From Adiantum capillus-veneris (taxonomy: Eukaryota; Streptophyta; Polypodiopsida; Polypodiales; Pteridaceae), in the NCBI GenBank assembly GCA_014529385.2, contig CM043955.1:149621640-149685639 (forward strand): a DNA stretch of 64,000 nucleotides, written 5' to 3'. Position 1 is the stretch's first letter, and each line of letters begins with the position of its first letter. Under the pieces are notes generated by a model that saw only the letters and a program-made list of their open reading frames with translations, made no database searches and had not been told where the DNA came from. The translations under genes and the position numbers were made by a program. This document shows, piece after piece, positions 1-9,634 of this stretch.

Positions 1-37
1 CACACACACACACACACACACATACACACACACACAA
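1..37. repeat. CA/TG dinucleotide microsatellite
   Basis: Nearly uninterrupted CA repeats with one CATA interruption. They lie in the transcribed part of the presumed B LTR. Confidence 0.9.
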
Positions 38-132
38 GGAGGTGAAGAAGAAGAAGAAGATGGAGATGGAGATGGAGCAAGAGCACTCTTCTATTGCACA
101 AATGAGAGAGTCCCTGAATTTTAGGTTTAGTT

Positions 133-142
133 GGCTTTTATA
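133..142 (-). promoter_or_regulatory. TATA box of the B LTR
   Basis: The minus strand reads TATAAAAGCC about 220 nt inside the presumed LTR start, a usual distance for a plant LTR core promoter. Transcription would start near 105-110 and run leftward. Confidence 0.5.
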
Positions 143-363
143 CGAGCTCACCCCATTCACACTTGGGCGCCCATGCTTAGTCAACTAATCCCTTGAATGT
201 CCCAGTTAGAGTGCGCCTCTCATCGGCAATCACTCTTACCCTTTTCCTATTGGACCAACAAGCCCGGTACCTGACTCTACCAAATAAATAATACAACGTC
301 CATCGTAGGTTACAACGTCCGTCTCGTAGGTGATAGGGTGTCCATGAGCCGTGAGGGTTAACA

Positions 364-377
364 TGCCCCCCTTCCTG
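364..377 (-). other. Polypurine tract of element B
   Basis: The minus strand reads GGAAGGGGGGCA immediately before the TG of the LTR, the position where plus-strand DNA synthesis is primed in LTR elements. The same 10-mer GGAAGGGGGG recurs inside the element at 21401-21410. Confidence 0.5.
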
Positions 378-537
378 ATGTAGATTCCGTCCTCGGAAGC
401 TATTGAGTTGAAGCTCGTTGGTCGAGGTGGAAGAGCATTTGAGATGAATGTCCTTAGCCTTCATTAGTCACTGCAAAATCAAACAACATTGCACAGTAAT
501 TTCATTCTCATAAGCAATTAAAAAGCATATGCAATTT

Positions 538-542
538 TAGGC
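538..542. repeat. Target-site duplication of element A, left copy
   Basis: TAGGC directly precedes the left LTR and is repeated directly after the right LTR at 19552-19556. A perfect 5-bp duplication is the integrase footprint and shows A inserted as one unit into B. Confidence 0.9.
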
Positions 543-887
543 TGTTAAGGCGGTTACGCCGCTAGCGGAAGCTAAATAGCGAGAACTCAACCAACAACAG
601 AATTTGTCAGACGAGGACGAAGCTTAACCCGCAGGCGCATGGAAACAACTAGGTGGGTGTCAAATCACCTACTCGACCTTCTAATGACAATCACTACTAA
701 GGAAATCAAATCTAAGTTCTAAAATACGCAAGTGACTGAAATCCGTACTACGAACGAATGCTATACGAAACAGGATCTAGAATCATTGAATCGATCTCAA
801 ACTCAAGGGGAAGTCTATGCACTAGGTAAGAACAACACCCTAAAGACTTGAACTACAGAATCAACCTATAATCACTCCGTGCGGTAA

Positions 888-901
888 ACGCGTATGAAGA
901 C
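888..901. other. Degenerate half of the leader palindrome in the LTR
   Basis: ACGCGTATGAAGAC resembles the right half of the 22-bp leader palindrome (ACGCGTATGATGTC) with one or two changes. The same half-site is in the other LTR near 18952-18965. It could be a relic of the dyad or a coincidence. Confidence 0.35.
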
Positions 902-1166
902 AGGCCGAAAAATACAGGTGACCGAAACTTGACCCCGATGGTACTAATGCGTAGCTCTACTCGTTGTGGTTCTATAGATATGCTGCACGCTCTATTCCGA
1001 CACACGAGTTGGAAGAGAACTCACACCGAAGCTCGTAGGAACTTACCACACATAGAAGCCAATAGCGCGCACTCTTGGTATCAGTACGTAGCTCTCGCCG
1101 TTGCTAACACAATGGCGGTGTCGCTTCTCCAATGGCGGCCCCGTAGCTCGCATAGCAAGTAGATAA

Positions 1167-1279
<113 letters not shown>

Positions 1280-1348
1280 ACACAGTCACGGGCTCAAAAA
1301 CTCACTTTGATTAATAATCTGAATCCCCTTAGGTTACAAAAACTTTGG

Positions 1349-1356
1349 CTTATATA
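1349..1356 (-). promoter_or_regulatory. TATA box in the A LTR
   Basis: The minus strand reads GGTATATAAGCC, about 215 nt inside the LTR from its U3 end. It is conserved in the other LTR at 19330-19337. Confidence 0.6.
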
Positions 1357-1570
1357 CCTCAGCCTTGGAGGTGAGAACATCTCTAACTAATTACATCAGC
1401 AAGTGAAATTACTTCGGGATTACAAGCTGGAAACTCAATTGAGTCCCGTTACTTAATGAATGGCTCAATTCAAAATTAATGTCAGAAAGACATTTATTAC
1501 AATCAATGGTTACAAACATAATGAGTGTGAGCAAAAATGTGGGTGTGATCCTCTGCTGGCTCGCTGAACA

Positions 1571-1582
1571 CCCCCCCCCTCC
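1571..1582 (-). other. Polypurine tract of element A
   Basis: The minus strand reads GGAGGGGGGGGG directly before TGTTCAGC of the 3' LTR. A very similar purine run sits inside the element at 7631-7645. Confidence 0.85.
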
Positions 1583-1619
1583 GCGTTCATGTCGTCCCTG
1601 ACATGAACTTTATGCTTGG

Positions 1620-1862
1620 TCAATAAAGTCCTGTCGTCTTGCGCATCTGCAAATGTGATTCGTATCGCAGGTTGCCGATGGTCAAGGTTGGGCCGAATAT
1701 TTTGCTTTCGTGGGTGAAAAAGCCGGTGTAGAAAGCTTCTTCGAATGTTTGCATGTGGAAGCTAGGCAAAAACATAATCCTCTGGTATAGGAGGTGCAAC
1801 ACTTTTGGAGAAGGCTGCAATGAAAGGTCATACATCATATCAGTCACTGTGTCGGCCGTCAA
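1620..1862 (-). pseudogene. 3'-terminal ORF remnant of element A
   Basis: An 80-codon frame overlapping the end of the long extra ORF in a different phase and ending 37 nt before the purine tract. It is rich in aromatic residues and resembles nothing I know. The simplest reading is that it is the true C-terminus of the long ORF displaced by a frameshift near 1860; it may also be chance. Confidence 0.3.
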
Positions 1863-4843
1863 TAGTACACTCGAGGTCGTGGCTTTATCGCGAACACTTC
1901 AATGCAAGCTAAGAGAGTCCTGCAAATTTTCTTGAGCATCTGACACGAAAGGTCAGAAGAGCCAGTAAAGAGCTTGATGGTGCCCGTTAGGGTTTTCACC
2001 ATGTAGGCTTTACCTATTCTCTCTCCTGCCTTTGGTCCTGGCATCCTTGGGTAATTAAGCCAATTTGGCTTCTTTTCTGCAATCCTGCCATGCTCTTTCC
2101 AGCTTCTGACTCTTGGCACCGGGCAGAAGGTTGCATCCTCCCGAATCTCCTTTGGTGCCTCTACCAAGTAGATGAGGTAGGCTGGGTATTTGTTCAGCCA
2201 ACCTTTCCTCCATCTAGGCTGCGAATCTACAATCTTCTTTGATTGTTCCTCTTTTGTGATGTCGCCTTCGTAAAGAGCGACATACTGCTCCTCCTCTATT
2301 CTCTTTTTCGTTTTTATCACTTCAAACTTCATCAAAGGGAAAGGCAGGCTGGGTTGCATCCACTCTTCATGGAGCACTTTTGTGTCTAACCCCTGAAGTT
2401 TAATGGAGATTAGGAGTCTCCTCTCCCATTCCATTTCCGCCTTGGCACTCTCCTCTGTTGACTTTTCTATTTGGTCATGGAGCCTTTGTTCTTCTTCTTC
2501 AGAGATTCCTGAAGTTGAGGCCACCTCTTGAACTGGGGCTGGATCTTCAATTGTGGTTGCCTCTCCAGTTTCTGGTAGCTCTATGGCTGCTCCACCTGAT
2601 CCTTCTTGTGGTGTCTCTGTCTCTCTTCTTTGTTGCTCTTGTAGATCTTGGAGCTGTTTGCGGAGGGTCTCATTCTCTGTTCTTAGTGTTTGATTTTCTA
2701 AAGTGAGCCTCTCCTCTGCTGCCAATGATCCCTCCGCAATGTGCAACCTTTGCACTTGCTCTAATCTTAGCTCTCTTTGTAAGCTTCGGACCTGGTCTTC
2801 CAGAGCTGGTACAAGAGCTCCCTCTTGTTCGGTTCCTGCTCTGCTAGCTCTAGGGGTAGTCCTGAATCTAGTGATTGTTCTTTCTTGGAGCTCGACTCTT
2901 TCCCTTAGCTCAATGACCTCATCTTTAGCCGCCTCCAAGTCGTCTTCCATCCGCTCCCTTGCTTCCTGTGCACTTGTTACTTCTCTTGAAGCCTCGGCTA
3001 GCTAGAGTATCAAGCCATCTCTCTCGTTTTCCGCATCGTAGAGTGATGCTTTATGACTTTTAGATTCAGTCATAGCATCCTCTAATTTCCTCTGCAACTC
3101 GACTTCCCTTTGTTTCGCTGTCTCAATCTCCACTTCCTTTGCCTTGGATCTTTCTTTGATCTTGTTGAGCAGTTCATGCACCATGTGCATGTCTTTTTCA
3201 TCTTCATCTGTCAACTCTAAAGCTTTTTTGGCCACCACCTCCACTGGCTTCGGCTCTTCTAGTACGTTCTGCTCGTCCAGTTTTTCATCACTTTCTTTTG
3301 TACTCTTTGTATTTTCCTCTGTCCCTCTCCGATCATCTCGTTTTTGTAGGGTGATCCCATAAACCGCCTCAAGGGCCTCTTCTTCAGTGTACCCTATCGC
3401 TACCAGATCCTCATAATCGCTTTTCTTTTGCTGAATTGGATCTATCTCCTTTTCCTTGGTCCCGGCCTCCGGCTTTTCCATACCAGCCGTGTCCATCTCT
3501 ACTGTGGTCTCTTCCACAATGATTTCCGTCTTCTTCGGGCTGGGTACATCAGTAAAGGAGGGCTGATTGTCCTCAGTCATCTTGGCTTTCCCTTTGTTTG
3601 CTTGCCCGTCTTTCTCTTGAGGCTCAGCTTTTAAAAGCTGTACTTCCTCTTCAGTGTATGGCTCGACAGGTTGCTGCTCCAGTATAGCCTCTGACTCCTC
3701 ATAAGCTCTAATATATTGATCATATTGATCAACATGTGGCCTGGCTGAGCTAGTTCCGACTTTAGTGGGGTCTGGAACCCACTTTTCTTCAAAGTCCCCC
3801 TTTAGAGCTCTTTCCGCTCTAAACTGCTCCACCATTCTTGCCATTCTTGCCGCTTTCTGACTTTTGGTTTGCTTGGGAGCAACCTTCTTCTTTGCTTTCT
3901 TCATAATCGGCTCATCCACATTCTCTTCAGGTTCTGAAACTATTTCTAGTTTCCTGCGTGCTCTTGTGGACGCCCTCTTGGATACTTCAGGCTGTTCTTC
4001 CTCCTCATCGGCTTCTCTAAGCCACTCATTCTGGGAGGGAACCTTTGGCCATTGATCTCTGGCTCCAATAGCTTCATAAGCTATTCTTGTTAGAACTTTA
4101 GCTCCTCCTATATACTTTGGCTTCTCGTTGTGCATGGCAATTACTTGCTCGTGGATGTGTTGAGCGTAATTCACCTCTTTTGGCATATTGCTCTTCAATG
4201 CCCATGTGATGGTAGTTGCAATGGCATGGGGCGGTGTCGTATACTTTTGCGGTCTTTTACTGCAAATATGGAGAAATTAGTTGTACAGTCGGCAAAGGGT
4301 TGCCGCTCTTTGGTCTGCCATATCTCCATAAGTTGCATTCTGTTTCTTGGACCCATAAACCTCTATAGCCTCCCTTCTTTCCCTGACAGAGCTCCCTTTG
4401 TTGTTCAGCTTCAATGCATCTGCAATGAGCTGTGGAGTGATCTGTACCTCTACTTTCTCTCCATCTATTGCTGTCAATGTGGCTTTCCCATCCTTCTGAA
4501 TGGAGGTTGCCAACTCATACACTCTTCTTGTATCTACACCTGATGGTCTCGAGGTGAAGAATCTGTGCAAGTCTGCCCTTTCCAGGTACCTGCTGATGTT
4601 CTCTGACCTGCTATAATCCACCAATTCTTGTGGGATCATCGGTATATCCACCGCTTGCCCTTGAGGATCTCTGAAAGTCCCCTGGTAGATCTTTATTCCC
4701 TCTTGTTGCAGTACTGCTTCCTCCACCCAAGTTTTGGTTGGCTTGAGGGTTTCTGCTGGAATGTCAAATGGTTCCGCTTCTGCAAGAGCATCTTTGATTG
4801 TCGGTCTTTTTCTCTTCGTTGCCGATAACTTGGCGGAATCCAT
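1859..4843 (-). pseudogene. Extra ORF downstream of pol (about 994 codons, two stops)
   Basis: Three open stretches (4843-4277, 4198-3002, 2950-1859) lie in one frame, separated by TAA at 4277 and TAG at 3002, both one C-to-T change from Gln codons. Residues about 1-240 have the look of the putative plant transposon protein domain seen in Athila-type extra ORFs (a V-x-V-x-I-T-P-x-L-I-A-D-A-L-x-L stretch, later a T-T-I-T-W-A-L segment). The middle is Lys/Glu-rich; residues about 540-760 are strongly heptad-like coiled coil rich in E, R, Q and L; the C-terminus is globular-looking with several Trp. I see no signal peptide or membrane helix, so despite its env position it does not look like an envelope protein. 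Function unknown. The family link is from memory. Confidence 0.7.
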
Positions 4844-5010
4844 GGATCCTGTAACTCCAATTTCAGAAGTTAGCGTCTTTTTAGTACTGAAAGCCGAAAT
4901 GAAGCTTTTAACTATTCAAATGACTTGAAAATTGAAACATGAGCTATTCAGGGCCTAAGGATGCAGGGTAGGTGAAAAAATATGCAAACTGGGCTCAAAA
5001 TCATGCTGGA

Positions 5011-6020
5011 GACATCATACGCGTATGATGTCTTTTGTGTCAAAATGACTTCATATTGGTTGTGCTTGTAGCTGATAGTGTATACATGAGTATCATATGC
5101 TTGGATTTGAGTTTGGATCCCATTTGGTCAAGTTTTGGCCAGTTTAGTCCAGTTCAGGCTCTTGGCAAAATTTTGAAAGGAAATTGGATTTTATGATCCA
5201 AATTGGATAAAACTTGGTGGTTCACCTTCAAATGGCATGTAGATCACTTCTGTTTGGTGGTTGAAGCCCTGAGGTGCCAAAATCACATAGTGAGACATCA
5301 TACGCGTATGATGTCTTTTAGTGTATTTTTGGACCAAATTTCTCTATAAGCTTGGATATGGCTTTAGATAGGCTTATTCAGTGGATTTATGAATTTTGGA
5401 TAGATTTTGGGCTAAAAATGGCTCTGGAGACATCATACGCGTATGATGTCTTTTTCATCAATTTTTCATGGGATTGATTTTGTGGACTCCCCATGTACTA
5501 GTGAAGGACTGTCTCTACTCAAATCTTGGTTTGGACTTGAGTATGTTGAATTTGGGCTAAAATAGGCTTTGGATGAAGGATTTTTCCCTCAATTGGGCTA
5601 ATGGGGTGATCCACTTGACCAAATGGTTCCAAACTTCATATGTAGCATGTATTAGATATATATAATGGATGTATGATGTCAAATGAGCAGTTTTGGCTCT
5701 GTAAGTGCAAATAGACATCATACGCGTATGATGTCTTTTTTTGTCAAAATGGTGCTTTTTGGTTCCAGATAGCTTATAGATGTGTTAATCAACAATCCTA
5801 CAAAGTTTCAATGAGTTTGGAGTTATTTTGACAAAATTAGGACCAAAAATCAATTTTATGGCCTACTTTGCGTCTTTTTGGTTTTCCTTGGGTTTTCTAA
5901 CTCCAATTCTCATGATACTTGGTTCATAGGATGTGATTAACATGTGGAATGAGGCTATGCACTCAACTGTTGAAATGGATGTGAAAATCATGTTGTGAGA
6001 CATCATACGCGTATGATGTC
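5011..6020. repeat. Five perfect palindromes in the second (3') leader of A
   Basis: Copies at 5011-5032, 5294-5315, 5429-5450, 5714-5735 and 5999-6020 are identical 22-bp dyads with core ACATCATACGCGTATGATGT flanked by G and C. Spacings are 283, 135, 285 and 285 bp. Each is followed on the plus strand by a T run. The sequence between them is a set of highly diverged repeats, so the dyad is the conserved part. The last copy lies 168 nt before the ATG of the long extra ORF, matching the 167 nt between the last 5' leader palindrome and gag. Confidence 0.95.
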
Positions 6021-7630
6021 TTTTCTTGAAATGTTGGTCTTTTTGTGCAAAGAATGCTTTGTGCTAGTGCCCTAAGCCCTGCTAACTAGTTTTCAACTTA
6101 AAAAGTCATTAGTTTAGCTAAAAAGCCCCCTTATAGGCATTTCAGTCTCCGAAGTCGCCTTTTTGCCTTGGAGTTGAATTTCTTCAACTTTTCTTCTCGA
6201 GAGTTGCATTTCCAGCTCATTGGATATGTTGTGAAGCCACCTATTTGGTTGAACTTGACTTTGCCTCCCCGTTCTCCATCTTTCTCCATTTGGTTGCCCG
6301 AAAGCGTCTTTTTCACCATCGGTCAGTGAATCAGCTTTCTTTTGGGTTTTGCTTGCAAACATAAGTCATCCATGTATATTTGAAGCTGCTTGTGAAATTT
6401 CATGTCATTTCGTCGTCAATTTTAGCCGTTATGCCAAAATGACGCTTTGTGTGTCCGCAGCCAAATCGGTTGTTCCGACCTACTTTTGGTGATCCAAACC
6501 CGGAGATACTCCATGGTTGCATTGCCCTCGATGTTGTTAAGCTTCCTGAGAAGTTTTGTGTCGTTTCTACAACTTTTTTCTGTTTGCCTCTTGCAGGCTT
6601 TGTTGACCTAGGGTTTTTCAAGTCGTTCTTTCTCGAGCTTTGAGTGTTAGAAACCCATCTTCTATGTTAGGGTAACCCACCTCTAAGTTCTTGCAAGGTT
6701 TGGTTAGGCGGTTGTGCCCCTACCTAGCGTTCCTCCCCATTCCCCGTCTGCTCTTGTTTCTTGGTTTTGGTCAGTTTTCGCGACAAAAGTTAACGATAAG
6801 CATCAAAAGCTTATGGCGACGAGTCTACCTCTCATGTCTGGTGTCCTCTGAGCTCTCGTAGCAGTCATAGAAGGCGGTAGAAGGTCGGATGCTCCTGTGT
6901 GCTCTTTGCTCTCTCCAAGAAGGTAATAGTGGAAATGAGCTTGAAAGTGAAGTGAAAAATACTTAACTTCGGACTTCCCGGATCACTTGTTACCAAATTT
7001 GACATGTGCTCCTATCTCGTCGTGAAATGCACTTTAGGATTTGAAATTTCTCAATTTGGACTCCGTTTGACCTGTTTCTGAGAAATCTGTCCACTTTGCC
7101 AAAATTCTGTCATTTCGGGCTTTCCGCAACTTTTTCAGAATTGTACCCAATTTTTACCATGGGTTGCCCTTGTCATTAGGACCATCACCGTCTATTCTTT
7201 TCTTTTTTCCGATCTCATTTCACCTGCTTTTTTATTTTTCTTTTACTTTTATCAAGAAAATCATAAAAAATAAAGGAAAATAGCAAATTGAAGCCAAAAA
7301 ATTCCAAACATACACGATAAATAGCTGGTAACCCTGTGTATATGAATATACACTTATTTGTGATTTTTGGACTTGGATTACCACTTTTTTCACTTTTTTG
7401 CTCCAAAAACACTCTTATTTAGTGATATTTACACATCTAGAGACCCAAATTCATCATTTGATCTCTTCTTGTTGCAAAACAAGGTATATAAGGGCATAAA
7501 TATTATCAATATCCGCAATCAAACATAAAAATTGCAAAATCATGTAAGACACTGCCCTTGTAATATAATTTTTGTTTTTCTTTGTTTTTGGCGCTTGTAG
7601 CTGCTTTGTAACTCCTGTATACCTGTATAC
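6021..7630 (-). other. Non-coding stretch between pol tail and second leader
   Basis: About 1.6 kb with only short chance ORFs on both strands (such as 6114-6362 and 6400-6621). A plus-strand TATATAAG is at about 7485-7492. I recognise no gene. Confidence 0.6.
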
Positions 7631-7645
7631 CTCCCCCCCTCCTAG
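7631..7645 (-). other. Internal polypurine-like tract of A
   Basis: The minus strand reads GGAGGGGGGGAGG just after the pol tail stop, closely matching the terminal tract GGAGGGGGGGGG. It could be a second priming site or a relic of a former element end. Confidence 0.5.
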
Positions 7646-7664
7646 TCTGAGTCCTCCCGGACGA

Positions 7665-8297
7665 CTATGAAGTGTCTGTGGGCGAAGCATTGTAGTTGTT
7701 TTGGTCATAAGTTCCCAATGCAATTGCAGAGCGATGATACAACAGCCTTTCCAATAAAGCTGCTCTTTGTTTGATTGAAGGATTGGTGGTCGGGTTTTGG
7801 GTTGGTGATACTTCGGTAGTAGAATCAGTAGATGGATTCATCTTTACCTTGTTGTTCTTGTGCACAATCCAAATCTGCTTCCGCTTCGCTTGTGCTTGCC
7901 ACAAACTCTTTGCGACCCAAACCTGCTTTGTCCTTTATGTTGATTTCCTCGCCTTGAAATACCTAGGAGTTTCCGTTGATTGTACGGAAGGAAATTCCTG
8001 TTTACAAATCTTTGGGATCCAAATTTGCTTGCTATAGCTTTGTGCCGTCATGAACTTCTTTGGAATCCAGATCTGTTTCACTGTCCTTGATTGTCTGGAA
8101 TCACTCTGTTGTCTGGTATTGAAGACTCTGCTTTCCACCTTTGTGTTCTCTGGCACAACCTTTTTTGGTCTCCATACCAACTTTGACTCCGTTTTTTCCC
8201 AAGGTTGAGCTGTTATATTATTGCTTGTCTTCCTTATCCACTTTGAGAATTCCTCGTCGAAGAGTAATCCGGTTGTAAAGAAACTTTTGGTTGCCAT
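7665..8297 (-). pseudogene. Pol C-terminal tail with W-x-P-K repeats (element A)
   Basis: Two overlapping frames (8297-7935, 7904-7665) continue the polyprotein after a frameshift near 8290. The recurring motif is K/Q-x-W-x-P-K: QWQPK at the end of the previous ORF, then LVWRPKK, QIWIPKK and QIWIPK, then degenerate W-V/I repeats. The tail is basic and low in hydrophobic runs. Equivalent tails follow integrase in element B (21420-22080) and family C (48367-48960), so it is a shared module. A nucleic-acid binding role is a guess from its composition. Confidence 0.6.
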
Positions 8298-9538
8298 TGC
8301 TTCTTCTTTTTCTCGGGTTGTTGTTTACCTTTGTCTTTGGATTCGTCCTTTGGAGTTGGCTCTACTCCTTTGGTGAACTTAACTGATTGACTTTCACCTT
8401 CGTATTTGATAAGCACTGATTTAGAACTCCAGTCAATCATTGCATTGTATTGTTTCTGCCATGGTTGTCCTAGCAATAATGGATGTTGTGTAGCTTGGTC
8501 TTCAACCACGTAAAACATATGAGGATACACATATTGGTTAATCTGTATATGTAAAACTGTGCATCCGACATTTTTGATTGAATTCTCAGAGTAACTCTTT
8601 AACTCTTGCTTGGCAGTTTGTAGTTTAGTGTCATTTGTCAATTGTCTATACAAACTGAGTGAAAGTAGGTTAGCTTGAGCTCCTGAATCCAATAGTGCTC
8701 TGGCTTTGAGTTGGTTGGTTCCTACTTTGCATTCAATGATGGGTTCTTCTTTGTCATTATCCATTTCTGTTATACTGACTGCGTTTATTCGTATTGCTCC
8801 TTCATTGCGCTGTTTCTGACGCAGTAGTCTTCTTTTCTCCATTCTTTCCTTCGCCTCGGCTTGCGCTTCCTCCACAATCTTTTTCTTTTTCTGGACACGC
8901 AGCTTTTCTTGATGTATTTTGAGAAGCATGTCTTGGGTTAGCGGCAAAAGATACTTTTTCACTCTGCATCCACTAATCCAATTGGGCATTTCTTCTCCGT
9001 CTAATGTAGCAAGCTTGACGGCTCCACTTGGTGATAGATCTTTAATCACCAGAGGTCCCATCCCTCGCTTTTTAAGCTTCTTAGCATGCTGTTTCAGAGT
9101 GTAAACTAGGACATAGTCCCCAACCTTAAACTCTTTAGTCCGCACATGCTTATCAAAAAATTCCTTTTGTCGCCTTTTTTGAGCGTAGATAGAAGCTACT
9201 GCTTTTAGGCGAAGCTCATCTAGCTTTTCCAGGTCATCTATTCTATCAGAAAGCTCGTGCCCTGTCCACTCTAGATCCTTAGCCACCCTTAAGGTTGAAA
9301 TCAAGAATTCTATTGGTAAGATAGCATTTAGCCCAAAAACCATGTTATATGGGGTCGTTCCTATTGATGTTTTATATGCTACCCTATATGCCCATAATGT
9401 TGAATGCAACTTCTGGTCCCAGTCAGTTCTCGACTCAGATACAATCTTCGTAAGGACCGTGCATATGGTTTTGTTTGTTGCTTCAGCTTGTCCGTTTGCT
9501 TGTGGATGATACGGGGCTGATTTCCTATGGATTACCAT
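8234..9538 (-). CDS. Integrase C-terminal half fused to a second aspartic-protease-like domain
   Basis: 434 codons. The start continues the integrase core, with HPQANGQAE carrying the catalytic Glu at about residue 19, followed by the integrase C-terminal fold (VGDYVLVYTLKQHAKKLKKR, then MGPLVI) to about residue 200. A charged linker leads to a retropepsin-like domain: LLDSGAQANLLS at about residue 280 and HPLLLGQPWQKQ about 95 residues later, the usual active-site and distal G motifs. A separate protease lies before RT in the same element (12657-14897), so this is a second one. The listed start is only the first in-frame Met after a frameshift; in life this is part of one polyprotein. Confidence 0.8.
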   Translation of the reverse strand: MVIHRKSAPYHPQANGQAEATNKTICTVLTKIVSESRTDWDQKLHSTLWAYRVAYKTSIGTTPYNMVFGLNAILPIEFLISTLRVAKDLEWTGHELSDRIDDLEKLDELRLKAVASIYAQKRRQKEFFDKHVRTKEFKVGDYVLVYTLKQHAKKLKKRGMGPLVIKDLSPSGAVKLATLDGEEMPNWISGCRVKKYLLPLTQDMLLKIHQEKLRVQKKKKIVEEAQAEAKERMEKRRLLRQKQRNEGAIRINAVSITEMDNDKEEPIIECKVGTNQLKARALLDSGAQANLLSLSLYRQLTNDTKLQTAKQELKSYSENSIKNVGCTVLHIQINQYVYPHMFYVVEDQATQHPLLLGQPWQKQYNAMIDWSSKSVLIKYEGESQSVKFTKGVEPTPKDESKDKGKQQPEKKKKQWQPKVSLQPDYSSTRNSQSG

Positions 9539-9634
9539 GAATTCATCTAGAAGGATCTTATCACTTCATTTATAAAATGTGTGCCTCGATCACTCACAAT
9601 TTCTATTGGCAATCCATATCGTACAAAGACGTAT

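Larger units (their letters stand above)
1..363 (-). repeat. Partial 3' LTR of gypsy element B
   Basis: Read on the minus strand this begins TGTTAACCC at 363, directly after a purine tract, carries a TATA box (133-142), and runs off the left edge of the window through a CA microsatellite. These are the expected parts of an LTR U3-R region. It belongs to element B because the 5-bp target duplication of element A joins 537 to 19557, making this the continuation of B. The matching 5' LTR at 29216-29478 keeps only its U5 side, so the two copies do not overlap inside the window and the pairing is inferred, not aligned. Confidence 0.55.

Noticed and set aside
929..1162. 77-codon ORF in the LTR, repeated at 18993-19226
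   Set aside because: It recurs only because it lies in both LTRs of A, antisense to the element, with no protein features.
1859..4843. Envelope gene
   Set aside because: Position fits but no signal peptide, membrane helix or glycoprotein features are visible.
5011..6020. CRISPR-like array of short repeats
   Set aside because: Spacers are about 283 bp or 135 bp and are themselves diverged repeats, the repeats are palindromes in a plant retroelement leader, and no cas genes exist.
5011..6020. Bacterial-type intrinsic terminators (hairpin plus T run on the plus strand)
   Set aside because: Nuclear plant DNA on the antisense strand of the element; the T run is noted but termination is not supported.
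6400..6621. Short minus ORFs between A's pol tail and second leader
   Set aside because: No conserved motif, several stops between them; not distinguishable from chance.
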